A DNA stretch of 64,000 nt. Origin: Erinaceus europaeus. Lineage: Eukaryota; Chordata; Mammalia; Eulipotyphla; Erinaceidae. Location: positions 36,423,375-36,487,374 of the forward strand of contig NC_080181.1 of NCBI RefSeq assembly GCF_950295315.1, read 5' to 3'. A program made the position numbers and the translations under genes. Of this stretch, positions 1-13,910 are shown piece after piece (position 1 is the stretch's first letter; each line of letters starts with the position of its first letter). Under the pieces are notes generated by a model, which did not search any database, was not told where the DNA came from, and worked only from the letters and a program-made list of their open reading frames with translations.

Positions 1-3000
1 TGTGTGCGAATCTTCAAAAAAAAAAAAAAAAACTCGGCACAATCAAGACAAACCAATTGTACCTGTGTACGAATCTAGAAATAACAAACACCTGGGCGCA
101 ATCAAGACAAACCCCTTGCCCTTCTATGCGAATCTTCAAAAAAAAATTCTAGGGGCAATCAAGACAAACCACTTACACCTGTGTGTGAACCTACAAAAAA
201 AAAACATAGGAACAAGCAAGACAAACCACTTGCACAAGTGTGAGAATCTAAAAAAAAAAAATCCTACGCGCAATCAAGACAAACCACTTGCACCTGTGTG
301 CGAAGTTTCAAAAAAAAATAGGCACAATAAAGAAAAACCACTTGCACCTGTGTGCGAATCTTCAAAAAAAAACATAGGCACAATCAAGACAAACCACTTG
401 AATCTGTGTGCGAATCTACAACAACAAAAAAAAAACTAAGGCGCAATCTAGAGAAATAAATTTCACCTGTGTGCTAATCTACAAACAACACAAACCAGGG
501 CGCAATCAAGACAAACCAATTGCACCTGTGTGTCAATCTACAAAAAAAAACCTAGGCACAATCAAGAAAAACCACTTGAACCTGTGTGCGAATCTTCAAA
601 AAAAAAACATAGGCACAATCAAGACAAACCACTTGAATCTGTGTCCGAATCTACAACAAAAAAAAAACCAAGGCGCAAACTAGAGAAACCTATTTCACCT
701 GTGTGCGAATCTACAAACAACACACACCTGGGCGCAATCAAGACAAACAACTTGCACCTGTGTGCGAATCTTCAAAAAAAAAAAAACCTGAGCGTAATCA
801 AGACAAACCACTTGCACCTGTGTGTGAATCTACAAAAAAAAAAAAAAACCAAGGCGCAATCAAGACAAACCACTTGCACCTGTGTGCGAATTTTCAAAAA
901 AAAAAATTAGGCACAATCAAGACAAACCATTTGTACCTGTGTGCGAATCTACAACAAAAAAAAAACCAAGGCGCAATAAAGAGAAACCTATTTCACCTTT
1001 GTGCGAATCTAAAAACAACACTCACCTGGGCGCAATCAAGACAAAACACTTGCACCTGTGTGCGAATCTAAAAAAAAAAAAAAACCTAGGCACAATCAAG
1101 ACAAACCACTTGCACCTCTCTGCGAATCTTCAAAAAAAAAAAACAAACTCGGCACAATAAAGACAAACCAATTGTACCTGTGTACGAATCTAGAAACAAC
1201 AAACACCTGGGCGCAATCAAGACAAACCCCTTGCACTTCTATGCGAATCTTCAAAAAAAAAATTCTAGGGGCAATCAAGACAAACCACTTACACCTGTGT
1301 GTGAACCTACAAAAAAAAAACATAGGCACAAGCAAGACAAACCACTTGCACAAGTGTGAGAATCTAAAAAAAAAAATCCTACGCGCAATCAAGACAAACC
1401 ACTTGCACCTGTGTGTGAATCTACAAAAAAAAAAAAAAACCTAGGCGCAATCAAGAAAAACCACTTGCACCTGTGTGCGAATCTTCAAAAAAAAAACATA
1501 GGCACAATCAAGACAAACCAATTGAATCTGTGTGCGAATCTACAACAAAAAAAAAACCAAGGCGCAATCTAGAGAAACCAATTTCACCTGTGTGCGAATC
1601 TACAAACAACACACACCTGGGCGCAATCAAGACCAAATACTTGCACCTGTGTGGGAATCTAAAAAAAAAAAAAAAAACCTAGGCACAATCAACACAAACC
1701 ACTTGCACCTGTGTGCGAATCTCCAAAATAAAAAAAAACTAGGTGCAATCAAGACAAACCACTTGCACGTGTGTGCGAATCTACAACAAAAAAAACCAAG
1801 GCGTAATCAAGAGAAACCAATTGCACTGTGTGCTAATCTACAAACAACACAAACCAGGCCGCAATCAAGACAAACCAATTGCACCTGTGTGTCAATCTAC
1901 AAAAAAAAACCTAGGAGCAATCAAGAAAAACCACTTGCACCTGTGTGCGAATCTTCAAAAAAAAAACTCGGCACAATCAAGACAAACCACTTACACCTGT
2001 GTGCGAATCTAAAAAAAAAAACAATCTTAGGTGCCATCAAGACAAACCAATTGTACCTGTGTGCGAATCTAGAAACAACAAACACCTGGGCGCAATCAAG
2101 ACAAACCCCTTGCACCTCTGTGCGAATCTTCAAAAAAAAAAAAAATTCTAGGGGCAATCAAGACAAACCACTTACACCTGTGTGTGAACCTACAAAAAAA
2201 AAAACATAGGCACAAGCAAGACAAACCACTTGCACAAGTGTGAGAATCTAAAAAAAAAAAATCCTACGCGCAATCAAGACAAACCACTTGCACCTGTGTG
2301 CGAAGTTTCAAAAAAAAATAGGCACAATAAAGACAAACCACTTGCACCTGTGTGCGAATCTAAAAAAAAAATGCTAGGCGCAATCAAGAAAAACCACTTG
2401 CACCTGTGTGCGAATCTTCAAAAAAAAAACATAGGCACAATCAAGACAAACCACTTGAATCTGTGTGCGAATCTACAACAAAAAAAAAACCAAGGCGCAA
2501 TCTAGAGAAACAAATTTCACCTGTGTGCGAATCTACAAACAACACACACCTGGGCGAAATCAATACAAAACACTTGCACCTGTGTGCGAATCTAAAAAAA
2601 AAAAAAAAAAACCTAGGCACAATCAAGACAAACCACTTGCACCTCTGTGCGAATCTAAAAAAAAATGCTAGGCGCAATCAAGACAAACCACTTGCACCTG
2701 TGTGCGAAGTTTCAAAAAAAAATAGGCACAATCAAGACAAACCACTTGCACCTGTGTGTGAATCTTAAAAAAAAAAATCCTAGGCGCCATCAAGACAAAC
2801 CAATTGCAGCTGTGTGCGAATCGAGAAACAACACAGAACTGGGCGCAATCAAGATAAACCACTTTCACCTTTGTGCGAATCTTCAAAAAAAAAAACCTAG
2901 GCACAATCAAGGCAAACCACTTGCACCTGTGTGTGAATCTACAAAAAAAATCCTAGGCGCAATCAAGACAAACCACTTGCACCTGTGTGCGAATCTACAA

Positions 3001-3068
3001 AAAATAAAATGCTAGGCGCAATCAATTCAAACCACTTGCACCTGTGTGCGAATCTACAACAAAAAAAA

Positions 3069-4539
3069 CTAAGGCGTAATCAAGAGAAACCAATTGCACC
3101 TGTGTGCTAATCTACAAACAACACAAACCAGGGCGCAATCAAGACAAACCAATTGCACCTGTGTGTCAATCTACAAAAAAAAACCTAGGCACAATCAAGA
3201 AAAACCACTTGAACCTGTGTGCGAATCTTCAAAAAAAAAAAACATAGGCACAATCAAGACAAACCACTTGAATCTGTGTCCGAATCTACAACAAAAAAAA
3301 ACCAAGGCGCAAACTAGAGAAACCTATTTCACCTGTGTGCGAATCTACAAACAACACACACCTGGGCGCAATCAAGACAAACAACTTGCACCTGTGTGCG
3401 AATCTTCAAAAAAAAAAAAAACCTGAGCGTAATCAAGACAAACCACTTGCACCTGTGTGTGAATCTACAAAAAAAAAAAAAAACCAAGGCACAATCAAGA
3501 CAAACCACTTGCACCTGTGTGCGAATCTTCAAAAAAAAAATTAGGCACAATCAAGACAAACCACTTGTACCTGTGTGCGAATCTACAACAAAAAAAAAAC
3601 CAAGGCGCAATCAAGAGAAACCTATTTCACCTGTGTGCGAATCTAAAAGCAACACACACCTGGGCGCAATCAAGACAAAACACTTGCACCTGTGTGCGAA
3701 TCTAAAAAAAAAAAAAAAACCTAGGCACAATCAAGACAAACCACTTGCACCTCTGTGCGAATCTTCAAAAAAAAAAAAAAAAAACTCTGCACAATCAAGA
3801 CAAACCAATTGTACCTGTGTACGAATCTAGAAACAACAAACACCTGGGCGCAATCAAGACAAACCCCTTGCACTTCTATGCGAATCTTCAAAAAAAAAAT
3901 TCTAGGGGCAATCAAGACAAACCACTTACACCTGTGTGTGAACCTACAAAAAAAAAACATAGGCACAAGCAAGACAAACCACTTGCACAAGTGTGAGAAT
4001 CTAAAAAAAAAAAATCCTACGCGCAATCAAGACAAACCACTTGCACCTGTGTGCGAAGTTTCAAAAAAAAAAATAGGCACAATAAAGACAAACCACTTGC
4101 ACCTGTGTGCGAATCTAAAAAAAAAAATGCTAGGCGCAATCAAGAAAAACCACTTGCACCTGTGTGCGAATCTTCAAAAAAAAACATAGGCACAATCAAG
4201 ACAAACCACTTGAATCTGTGTGCGAATCTACAACAAAAAAAAAAAAACTAAGGCGCAATCTAGAGAAACAAATTTCACCTGTGTGCGAATCTACAAACAA
4301 CACACAACTGGGCGCAATCAAGATAAACCACTTTCACCTTTGTGCGAATCTTCAAAAAAAAAAAAACCTAGGCACAATCAAGGCAAACCACTTGCACCTG
4401 TGTGTGAATCTACAAAAAAAAACCTAGGCGCAATCAAGACAAACCACTTGCACCTGTGTGCGAATCTACAAAAAATAAAATGCTAGGCGCAATCAATTCA
4501 AACCACTTGCACCTGTGTGTGAATCTACAACAAAAAAAA
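3069..4539 (+). repeat. Domain I higher-order repeat copy, short form (~1.47 kb)
   Basis: It starts at the marker ctaaggcgtaatcaagag and runs to the next marker at 4,540. The order is: gtgctaatctac monomer, gtgtcaatctac monomer, gtccgaatctac monomer, cctgagcg monomer, ttaggcac monomer, the ctcggcac-type block, an actgggcgcaatcaagat monomer, then aaaaataaaatgctagg with caattcaaacc. About 25 monomers. Confidence 0.7.
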
Positions 4540-6227
4540 CTAAGGCGTAATCAAGAGAAACCAATTGCACCTGTGTGCTAATCTACAAACAACACAAACC
4601 AGGGCGCAATCAAGACAAACCAATTGCACCTGTGTGTCAATCTACAAAAAAAAACCTAGGCACAATCAAGAAAAACCACTTGAACCTGTGTGCGAATCTT
4701 CAAAAAAAAAACATAGGCACAATCAAGACAAACCACTTGAATCTGTGTCCGAATCTACAACAAAAAAAAACCAAGGCGCAAACTAGAGAAACCTATTTCA
4801 CCTGTGTGCGAATCTACAAACAACACACACCTGGGCGCAATCAAGACAAACAACTTGCACCTGTGTGCGAATCTTCAAAAAAAAAAAACCTGAGCGTAAT
4901 CAAGACAAACCACTTGCACCTGTGTGTGAATCTACAAAAAAAAAAAAAACCAAGGCGCAATCAAGAAAAACCACTTGCACCTGTGTGCGAATCTTCAAAA
5001 AAAAAATTAGGCACAATCAAGACAAACCAATTGTACCTGTGTGCGAATATACAACAAAAAAAAAACCAAGGCGCAATCAAGAGAAACCTATTTCACCTGT
5101 GTGCGAATCTAAAAACAACACACACCTGGGCGCAATCAAGACAAAACACTTGCACCTGTGTGCGAATCTAAAAAAAAAAAAAAACCTAGGCACAATCAAG
5201 ACAAACCACTTGCACCTCTGTGCGAATCTTCAAAAAAAAAAAAAACTCGGCACAATCAAGACAAACCAATTGTACCTGTGTACGAATCTAGAAACAACAA
5301 ACACCTGGGCGCAATCAAGACAAACCCCTTGCACTTCTATGCGAATCTTCAAAAAAAAAATTCTAGGGGCAATCAAGACAAACCACTTACACCTGTGTGT
5401 AAACCTACAAAAAAAAAAACATAGGCACAAGCAAGACAAACCACTTGCACAAGTGTGAGAATCTAAAAAAAAAAATCCTACGCGCAATCAAGACAAACCA
5501 CTTGCACCTGTGTGCGAAGTTTCAAAAAAAAATAGGCACAATAAAGAAAAACCACTTGCACCTGTGTGCGAATCTTCAAAAAAAAACATAGGCACAATCA
5601 AGACAAACCAATTGAATCTGTGTGCGAATCTACAACAAAAAAAAAAACTAAGGCGCAATCTAGAGAAATAAATTTCACCTGTGTGCGAATCTACAAACAA
5701 CACACACCTGGGCGAAATCAATACAAAACACTTGCACCTGTGTGCGAATCTAAAAAAAAAAAAAAAAACCTAGGCACCATCAAGACAAACCACTTGCACC
5801 TCTGTGCGAATCTAAAAAAAAATGCTAGGCGCAATCAAGACAAACCACTTGCACCTGTGTGCGAAGTTTCAAAAAAAAATAGGCACAATCAAGACAAACC
5901 ACTTGCACCTGTGTGTGAATCTTAAAAAAATAAAATCCTAGGCGCCATCAAGACAAACCAATTGCAGCTGTGTGCGAATCGAGAAACAACACACAACTGG
6001 GCGCAATCAAGATAAACCACTTTCACCATTGTGCGAATCTTCAAAAAAAAAAAATCTAGGCACAATCAAGGCAAACCACTTGCACCTGTGTGTGAACCAA
6101 AAAAAAAAAACCTAGGCGCAATCAAGACAAACCACTTGCACCTGTGTGCGAATCTACAAAAAATAAAATGCTAGGCGCAATCAATTCAAACCACTTGCAC
6201 CTGTGTGTGAATCTACAACAAAAAAAA
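4540..6227 (+). repeat. Domain I higher-order repeat copy, short form with extra monomers (~1.69 kb)
   Basis: The same order as the preceding copy, with extra monomers near 5.70-5.93 kb that include the ggcgaaatcaatacaaaac variant and a second cgaagtttc monomer. The extra block is absent from the 1.47-kb copy but present in the longer copies and near 2.55 kb. Confidence 0.68.
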
Positions 6228-8807
6228 CTAAGGCGTAATCAAGAGAAACCAATTGCACCTGTGTGCTAATCTACAAACAACACAAACCAGGGCGCAATCA
6301 AGACAAACCAATTGCACCTGTGTGTCAATCTACAAAAAAAAACCTACGCACAATCAAGAAAAACCACTTGAACCTGTGTGCGAATCTTCAAAAAAAAAAC
6401 ATAGGCACAATCAAGACAAACCACTTGAATCTGTGTCCGAATCTACAACAAAAAAAAAAACCAAGGCGCAATCTAGAGAAACCTATTTCACCTGTGTGCG
6501 AATCTACAGACAACACACACCTGGGCGCAATCAAGACAAACAACTTGCACCTGTGTGCGAATCTTCAAAAAAAAAAAAAACCTAAGCGTAATCAAGACAA
6601 ACCACTTGCACCTGTGTGTGAATCTACAAAAAAAAAAAAAAAACCAAGGCGCAATCAAGACAAACCACTTGCACCTGTGTGCGAATCTTCAAAAAAAAAA
6701 TTAGGCACAATCAAGACAAACCACTTGAATGTGTGTGCGAATCTACAACAAAAAAAAAACCAAGGCGCAATCTAGAGAAACCAATTTCACCTGTGTGCGA
6801 ATCTACAAACAACACACACCTGGGCGCAATCAAGACAAAACACTTGCACCTGTGTGGGAATCTAAAAAAAAAAAAAAAAAAAAAAACCTAGGCACAATCA
6901 ACACAAACCACTTGCACCTGTGTGCGAATCTCCAAAATAAAAAAAAACTAGGTGCAATCAAGACAAACCACTTGCACATTTGTGCGAATCTACAACAAAA
7001 AAAACCAAGGCGTAATCAAGAGAAACCAATTGCACTGTGTGCTAATCTACAAACAACACAAACCAGGCCGCAATCAAGACAAACCAATTGCACCTGTGTG
7101 TCAATCTACAAAAAAAAAACCTAGGAGCAATCAAGAAAAACCACTTGCACCTGTGTGCGAATCTTCAAAAAAAAAAAACTCAGCACAATCAAGACAAACC
7201 ACTTACACCTGTGTGCGAATCTAAAAAAAAAACAATCTTAGGTGCCATCAAGACAAACCAATTGTACCTGTGTGCGAATCTAGAAACAACAAACACCTGG
7301 GCGCAATCAAGACAAACCACTTGCACCTCTGTGCGAATCTTCAAAAAAAAAAAAATTCTTGGGGCAATCAAGACAAACCACTTACACCTGTGTGTGAACC
7401 TACAAAAAAAAAACATAGGCTCAAGCAAGACAAACCACATGCACAAGTGTGAGAATCTAAAAAAAAAAATCCTATGCGCAATCAAGACAAACCACTTGCA
7501 CCTGTGTGCGAAGTTTCAAAAAAAAAATAGGCACAATAAAGACAAACCACTTGCACCTGTGTGCGAATCTACAACAAAAAAAAAACCAAGGCGCAATCAA
7601 GAGAAACCTATTTCACCTGTGTGCGAATCTAAAAACAACACACACCTGGGCGCAATCAAGACAAAACACTTGCACCTGTGTGCGAATCTAAAAAAAAAAA
7701 AAACCTAGGGACAATCAAGACAAACCACTTGCACCTCTGTGCGAATCTTCAAAAAAAAAAAAAAACTCGGCACAATCAAGACAAACCAATTGTAACTGTG
7801 TACGAATCTAGAAACAACAAACACCTGGGCGCAATCAAGACAAACCCCTTGCACTTCTATGCGAATCTTCAAAAAAAAATTCTAGGGGCAATCAAGACAA
7901 ACCACTTACACCTGTGTGTGAACCTACAAAAAAAAAAAAACATAGGCACAAGCAAGCCAAACCACTTGCACAAGTGTGAGAATCTAAAAAAAAAAAAATC
8001 CTACGCGCAATCAAGACAAACCACTTGCACCTGTGTGCGAAGTTTCAAAAAAAAATAGGCACAATAAAGACAAACCACTTGCACCTGTGTGCGAATCTAA
8101 AAAAAAAATGCTAGGCGCAATCAAAAAAAACCACTTGCACCTGTGTGCGAATCTTCAAAAAAAAAAACATAGGCACAATCAAGACCTACCACTTGAATCT
8201 GTGTGCGAATCTACAACAAAAAAAAAACCAAGGTGCAATCTAGAGAAACAAATTTCACCTGTGTGCGAATCTACAAACAACACACACCTGGGCGAAATCA
8301 ATACAAAACACTTGCACCTGTGTGCGAATCTAAAAAAAAAAAAAAAAAACCTAGGCACAATCAAGACAAACCACTTGCACCTCTGTGCGAATCTAAAAAA
8401 AAATGCTAGGCGCAATCAAGACAAAACACTTGCACCTGTGTGCGAAGTTTCAAAAAAAAATAGGCACAATCAAGACAAACCACTTGCACCTGTGTGTGAA
8501 TCTTAAAAAAAAAAAAATCCTAGGCGCCATCAAGACAAACCAATTGCAGCTGTGTGCGAATCGAGAAACAACACACAACTGGGCGCAATCAAGATGAACC
8601 ACTTTCACCTTTGTGCGAATCTTCAAAAAAAAAACCTAGGCACAATCAAGGCAAACCACTTGCACCTGTGTGTGAATCTACAAAAAGAAACCTAGGCGCA
8701 ATCAAGACAAACCACTTGCACCTGTGTGCGAATCTACAAAAAATAAAATGCTAGGCGCAATCAATTCAAACCACTTGCACCTGTGTGCGAATCTACAACA
8801 AAAAAAA
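6228..8807 (+). repeat. Domain I higher-order repeat copy, long form (~2.58 kb)
   Basis: The order of the short copies is interrupted by about 0.9 kb (about 6.69-7.56 kb) that brings in the gaatgtgtgtgcg monomer, a tccaaaataaa monomer (6,930), a gcactgtgtgctaatc monomer (7,034), ccaggccgc (7,066) and aatcttaggtgcc (7,235). A second ctcggcac-type block follows near 7.77 kb. The same insert order recurs at 1.5-2.2, 9.7-10.5, 13.7-14.1, 35.2-35.9 and 54.7-55.4 kb. Confidence 0.68.
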
Positions 8808-11326
8808 CTAAGGCGTAATCAAGAGAAACCAATTGCACCTGTGTGCTAATCTACAAACAACACAAACCAGGGCGCAATCAAGACAAACCAATTGCACCTG
8901 TGTGTCAATCTACAAAAAAAAACCTAGGCACAATCAAGAAAAACCACTTGAACCTGTGTGCGAATCTTCAAAGAAAAACATAGGCACAATCAAGACAAAC
9001 CACTTGAATCTGTGTCCGAATCTACAACAAAAAAAAACCAAGGCGCAATCTAGAGAAACCTATTTCACCTGTGTGCGAATCTACAAACAACACACACCTG
9101 GGCGCAATCAAGACAAACAACTTGCACCTGTGTGCGAATCTTCAAAAAAAAAAAAACCTGAGCGTAATCAAGACAAACCACTTGCACCTGTGTGTGAATC
9201 TACAAAAAAAAAAAAAAAAAAACCAAGGCGCAATCAAGATAAACCACTTGCACCTGTGTGCGAATCTTCAAAAAAAAATTAGGCACAATCAAGACAAACC
9301 ACTTGTACCTGTGTGCGAATCTACAACAAAAAAAAAACCAAGGCGCAATCAAGAGAAACCTATTTCACCTGTTTGCGAATCTAAAAACAACACACACCTG
9401 GGCGCAATCAAGACAAAACACTTGCACCTGTGTGCGAATCTAAAAAAAAAAAAAAAACCTAGGCACAATCAAGACAAACCACTTGCACCTCTGTGCGAAT
9501 CTTCAAAAAAAAAAAAAACTCGGCACAATCAAGACAAACCAATTGTACCTGTGTACGAATCTAGAAACAACAAACACCTGGGCGCAATCAAGACAAACCC
9601 CTTGCACTTCTATGCGAACCTTCAAAAAAAAATTCTAGGGGCAATCAAGACAAACCACTTGCACCTGTGTGTGAATCTACAAAAAAAAAAAAAAAAAAAC
9701 CTAGGCGCAATCAAGAAAAACCACTTGCACCTGTGTGCGAATCTTCAAAAAAAAACATAGGCACAATCAAGACAAACCACTTGAATGTGTGTGCGAATCT
9801 ACAACAAAAAAAAAAACCAAGGCGCAATCTAGAGAAACCAATTTCACCTGTGTGCGAATCTACAAACAACACACACCTGGGCGCAATCAAGACAAAACAC
9901 TTGCACCTGTGTAGGAATCTAAAAAAAAAAAAAAACCTAGGCACAATCAACACAAACCACTTGCACCTGTGTGCGAATCTCCAAAATAAAAAAAAACTAG
10001 GTGCAATCAAGACAAACCACTTGCACATGTGTGCGAATCTACAACAAAAATAACCAAGGCGTAATCAAGAGAAACCAATTGCACTGTGTGCTAATCTACA
10101 AAAAACACAAACCAGGCCGCAATCAAGACAAACCAATTGCACCTGTGTGTCAATCTACAAAAAAAAACCTAGGAGCAATCAAGAAAAACCACTTGCACCT
10201 GTGTGCGAATCTTCAAAAAAAAAAACTCGGCACAATCAAGACAAACCACTTACACCTGTGTGCGAATCTAAAAAAAAAAACAATCTTAGGTGCCATCAAG
10301 ACAAACCAATTGTACCTGTGTGCGAATCTAGAAACAACAAACACCTGGGCGCAATCAAGACAAACCCCTTGCACCTCTGAGCGAATCTTCAAAAAAAAAA
10401 AATTCTAGGGGCAATCAAGACAAACCACTTACACCTGTGTGTGAACCTACAAAAAAAATACATAGGCACAAAAAGACAAACCACTTGCACAAGTGTGAGA
10501 ATCTAAAAAAAAAAATCCTACGCGCAATCAAGACAAACCACTTGCACCTGTGTGCGAAGTTTCAAAAAAAAATCGGCACAATAAAGACAAACCACTTGCA
10601 CCTGTGTGCGAATCTAAAAAAAAAAATGCTAGGCGCAATCAAGACAAACAACTTGCACCTGTGTGCGAATCTTCAAAAAAAAACATAGGCACAATCAAGA
10701 CAAACCACTTGAATCTGTGTGCGAATCTACAACAAAAAAAAAACCAAGGCGCAATCTAGAGAAACAAATTTCACCTGTGTGCGAATCTACAAACAACACA
10801 CACCTGGGCGAAATCAATACAAAACACTTGCACCTGTGTGCGAATCTAAAAAAAAAAAAAAAAAAAAAACCTAGGCACAATCAAGACAAACCACTTGCAC
10901 CTCTGTGCGAATCTAAAAAAAAATGCTAGGCGCAATCAAGACAAACCACTTGCACCTGTGTGCGAAGTTTCAAAAAAAAATAGGCACAATCAAGACAAAC
11001 CACTTGCACCTGTGTGTGAATCTTAAAAAAAAAAATCCTAGGCGCCATCAAGACAAACCAATTGCAGCTGTGTGCGAATCGAGAAACAACACACAACTGG
11101 GCGCAATCAAGATAAACCACTTTCACCTTTGTGCGAATCTTAAAAAAAAAAACCTAGGCACAATCAAGGCAAACCACTTGCACCTGTGTGTGAATCTACA
11201 AAAAAAAACCTAGGCGCAATCAAGACAAACCACTTGCACCTGTGTGCGAATCTACAAAAAATAAAATGCTAGGCGCAATCAATTCAAACCACTTGCACCT
11301 GTGTGCGAATCTACAAAAAAAAAAAA
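8808..11326 (+). repeat. Domain I higher-order repeat copy, long form (~2.52 kb)
   Basis: Starts and ends at the same marker as the three copies before it and carries the same long insert (about 9.67-10.5 kb). Here the insert follows a ttctagggg monomer directly, so its left junction differs from that in the preceding long copy. The closing marker at 11,327 has lost the caac interruption inside the A-tract. Confidence 0.66.
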
Positions 11327-13885
11327 CTAAGGCGTAATCAAGAGAAACCAATTGCACCTGTGTGCTAATCTTCAAAAAAAAAAAAAAAACCTGAGCGTAA
11401 TCAAGACAAACCACTTGCACCTGTGTGTGAATCTACAAAAAAAAAAAAACCAAGGCGCAATCAAGACAAACCACTTGCACCTGTGTGCGAATCTACAACA
11501 AAAAAAAAAACCAAGGCGCAATCAAGAGAAACCTATTTCACCTGTGTGCGAATCTAAAAACAACACACACCTGGGCGCAATCAAGACAAAACACTTGCAC
11601 CTGTGTGAGAATCTAAAAAAAAAAAAAAACCTAGGCACAATCAAGACAAACCACTTGTACCTCTGTGCGAATCTTCACAAAAAAAAACCTGAGCATAATC
11701 AGGACAAACCACTTGCACCTGTGTGTGAATCTACAAAAAAAAAAAACCAAGGCGCAATCAAGAAAGACAAACCACTTGCACCTGTGTGCGAATCTACAAC
11801 AAAAAAACCAAGGCGTAATCAAGAGAAACCAATAGCACCTGTGTGCTAATCTACAAACAACACAAACCAGGGCGCAATCAAGACATACCAATTGCACCTG
11901 TGTGTGAATCTACAAAAAAAACCTACGCGCAATCAAGAAAAACCACTTGCACCTGTGTGCGAATCTTCAAAAAAAAACATAGGCACAATCAAGACAAACC
12001 ACTTGAATGTGTGTGCGAATCTACAACAAAAAAAAAACCAAGGCGCAATCTAGAGAAACCAATTTCACCTGTGTGCGAATCTACAAACAACACACACCTG
12101 GGCGCAATCAAGACAAAACACTTGCACCTGTGTGCGAATCTAAAAAAAACAAAAAACCTAGGCACAATCAAGACAAACCACTTGCACCTCTGTGCGAATC
12201 TTCACAAAAAAAACCTGATCGTAATCAGGACAAACCACTTGCACCTGTGTGTGAATCTACAAAAAAAAAACCAAGGCGCAATCAAGACAAACCACTTGCA
12301 CCTGTGTGCGAATCTACAAAAAAAAAAAAACCAAGGCGCAATCAAGACAAACCACTTGCACCTGTGTGCGAATCTACAACAAAAAAACCAAGGCGTAATC
12401 AAGAGAAACCAATAGCACCTGTGTGCTAATCTACAAACAACACAAACCAGGGCGCAATCAAGACAAACCAATTCACCTGTGTGTGAATCTACAAAAAAAA
12501 CCTAGGCGCAATCAAGAAAAACCACTTGCACCTGTGTGCGAATCTTCAAAAAAAAAAACCTAGGAGCAATCAAGAAAAACCACTTGCACCTGTGTGTGAA
12601 TCTTCAAAAAAAAAAAAAAACTCGGCACAATCAAGACAAACCAATTGTACCTGTGTACGAATCTAGAAACAACAAACACCTGGGCGCAATCAAGACAAAC
12701 CCCTTGCACTTCTATGCGAATCTTCAAAAAAAAAAATTCTAGGGGCAATCATGACAAACCACTTACACCTGTGTGTGAACCTACAAAAAAAACATAGGCA
12801 CAAGCAAGACAAACCACTTGCACAAGTGTGAGAATCTAAAAAAAAAAATCCTACGCGCAATCAAGACAAACCACTTGCACCTGTGTGTGAATCTACAAAA
12901 AAAAAAACCTAGGCGTAATCAAGACAAACCACTTACACCTGTGTGCGAATCTAAAAAAAAACAATCTTAGGTGCCATCAAGACAAACCAATTGTACCTGT
13001 GTGCGAATCTAGAAACAACAAACACCTGGGCGCAATCAAGGCAAACCCCTTGCACTTCTGTGCGAATCTTCAAAAAAAAAAATTCTAGGGGCAATCAAGA
13101 CAAACCACTTACACCTGTGTGTGAATCTAAAAAAAAAACATAGGCAAAAGCAAGACAAACCACTTGCACCTGTGTGTGAATCTACAAAAAAAAAAAAACC
13201 TAGGCGCAATCAAGACAAACCACTTGCACCTGTGTGCGAATCTACAAAAGAAAAATCTAGGTGCAATCAAGACAAACCACTTGCACCTGTGTGCGAATCT
13301 CCAAAAAAAAAAAAACTAGGGGTAATCAAGACAAACCACTTGCACCTGTGTGCGAATCTACAAAAAACAAAAAAAAACTAGCTGCAATCAAGACAAACCA
13401 CTTGCACCTGTGTGCGAATCTTCAAAATAAAAACATAAGGCACAATCAACAAAAACCACTTGCACCTGTGTGCGAATCTAAAACAAAAAAACCAAGGCGT
13501 AATCAAGACAAACTAATTGCACCTGTGTGTGAATCTACAAAAAAAAAACCTAGGCGAAATCAAGACAAACCACTTGCACCTGTGTGCGAATCTAAAAAAA
13601 AAAATCCTATGAGCAATCAAGACAAACCACTTGCACCTGTGTGTGAATCTACAAAAAAAAAAAAACCTAGGCGCAATCAAGAAAAACCACTTGCACCTGT
13701 GTGCGAATCTTCAAAAAAAAACATAGGCACAATCAAGACAAACCACTTGAATGTGTGTGCGAATCTACAACAAAAAAAAAACCAAGGCGCAATCTAGAGA
13801 AACCAATTTCACCTGTGTGCGAATCTACAAACAACACACACCTGGGCGCAATCAAGACAAAACACTTGCACCTGTGTGGGAATCT

Positions 13886-13910
13886 AAAAAAAAAAAAAAA
13901 AAAAAAAAAA
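13886..13910 (+). repeat. Very long A-tract (25 A)
   Basis: An unbroken run of 25 A between gggaatct and cctaggcac. It is the longest I noticed; another run of 23 A lies at about 6,864-6,886 in the equivalent gtgggaatct monomer. The same monomer type has 14-18 A elsewhere (for example near 9,921 and 58,534), so this position expands and contracts. Confidence 0.85.
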
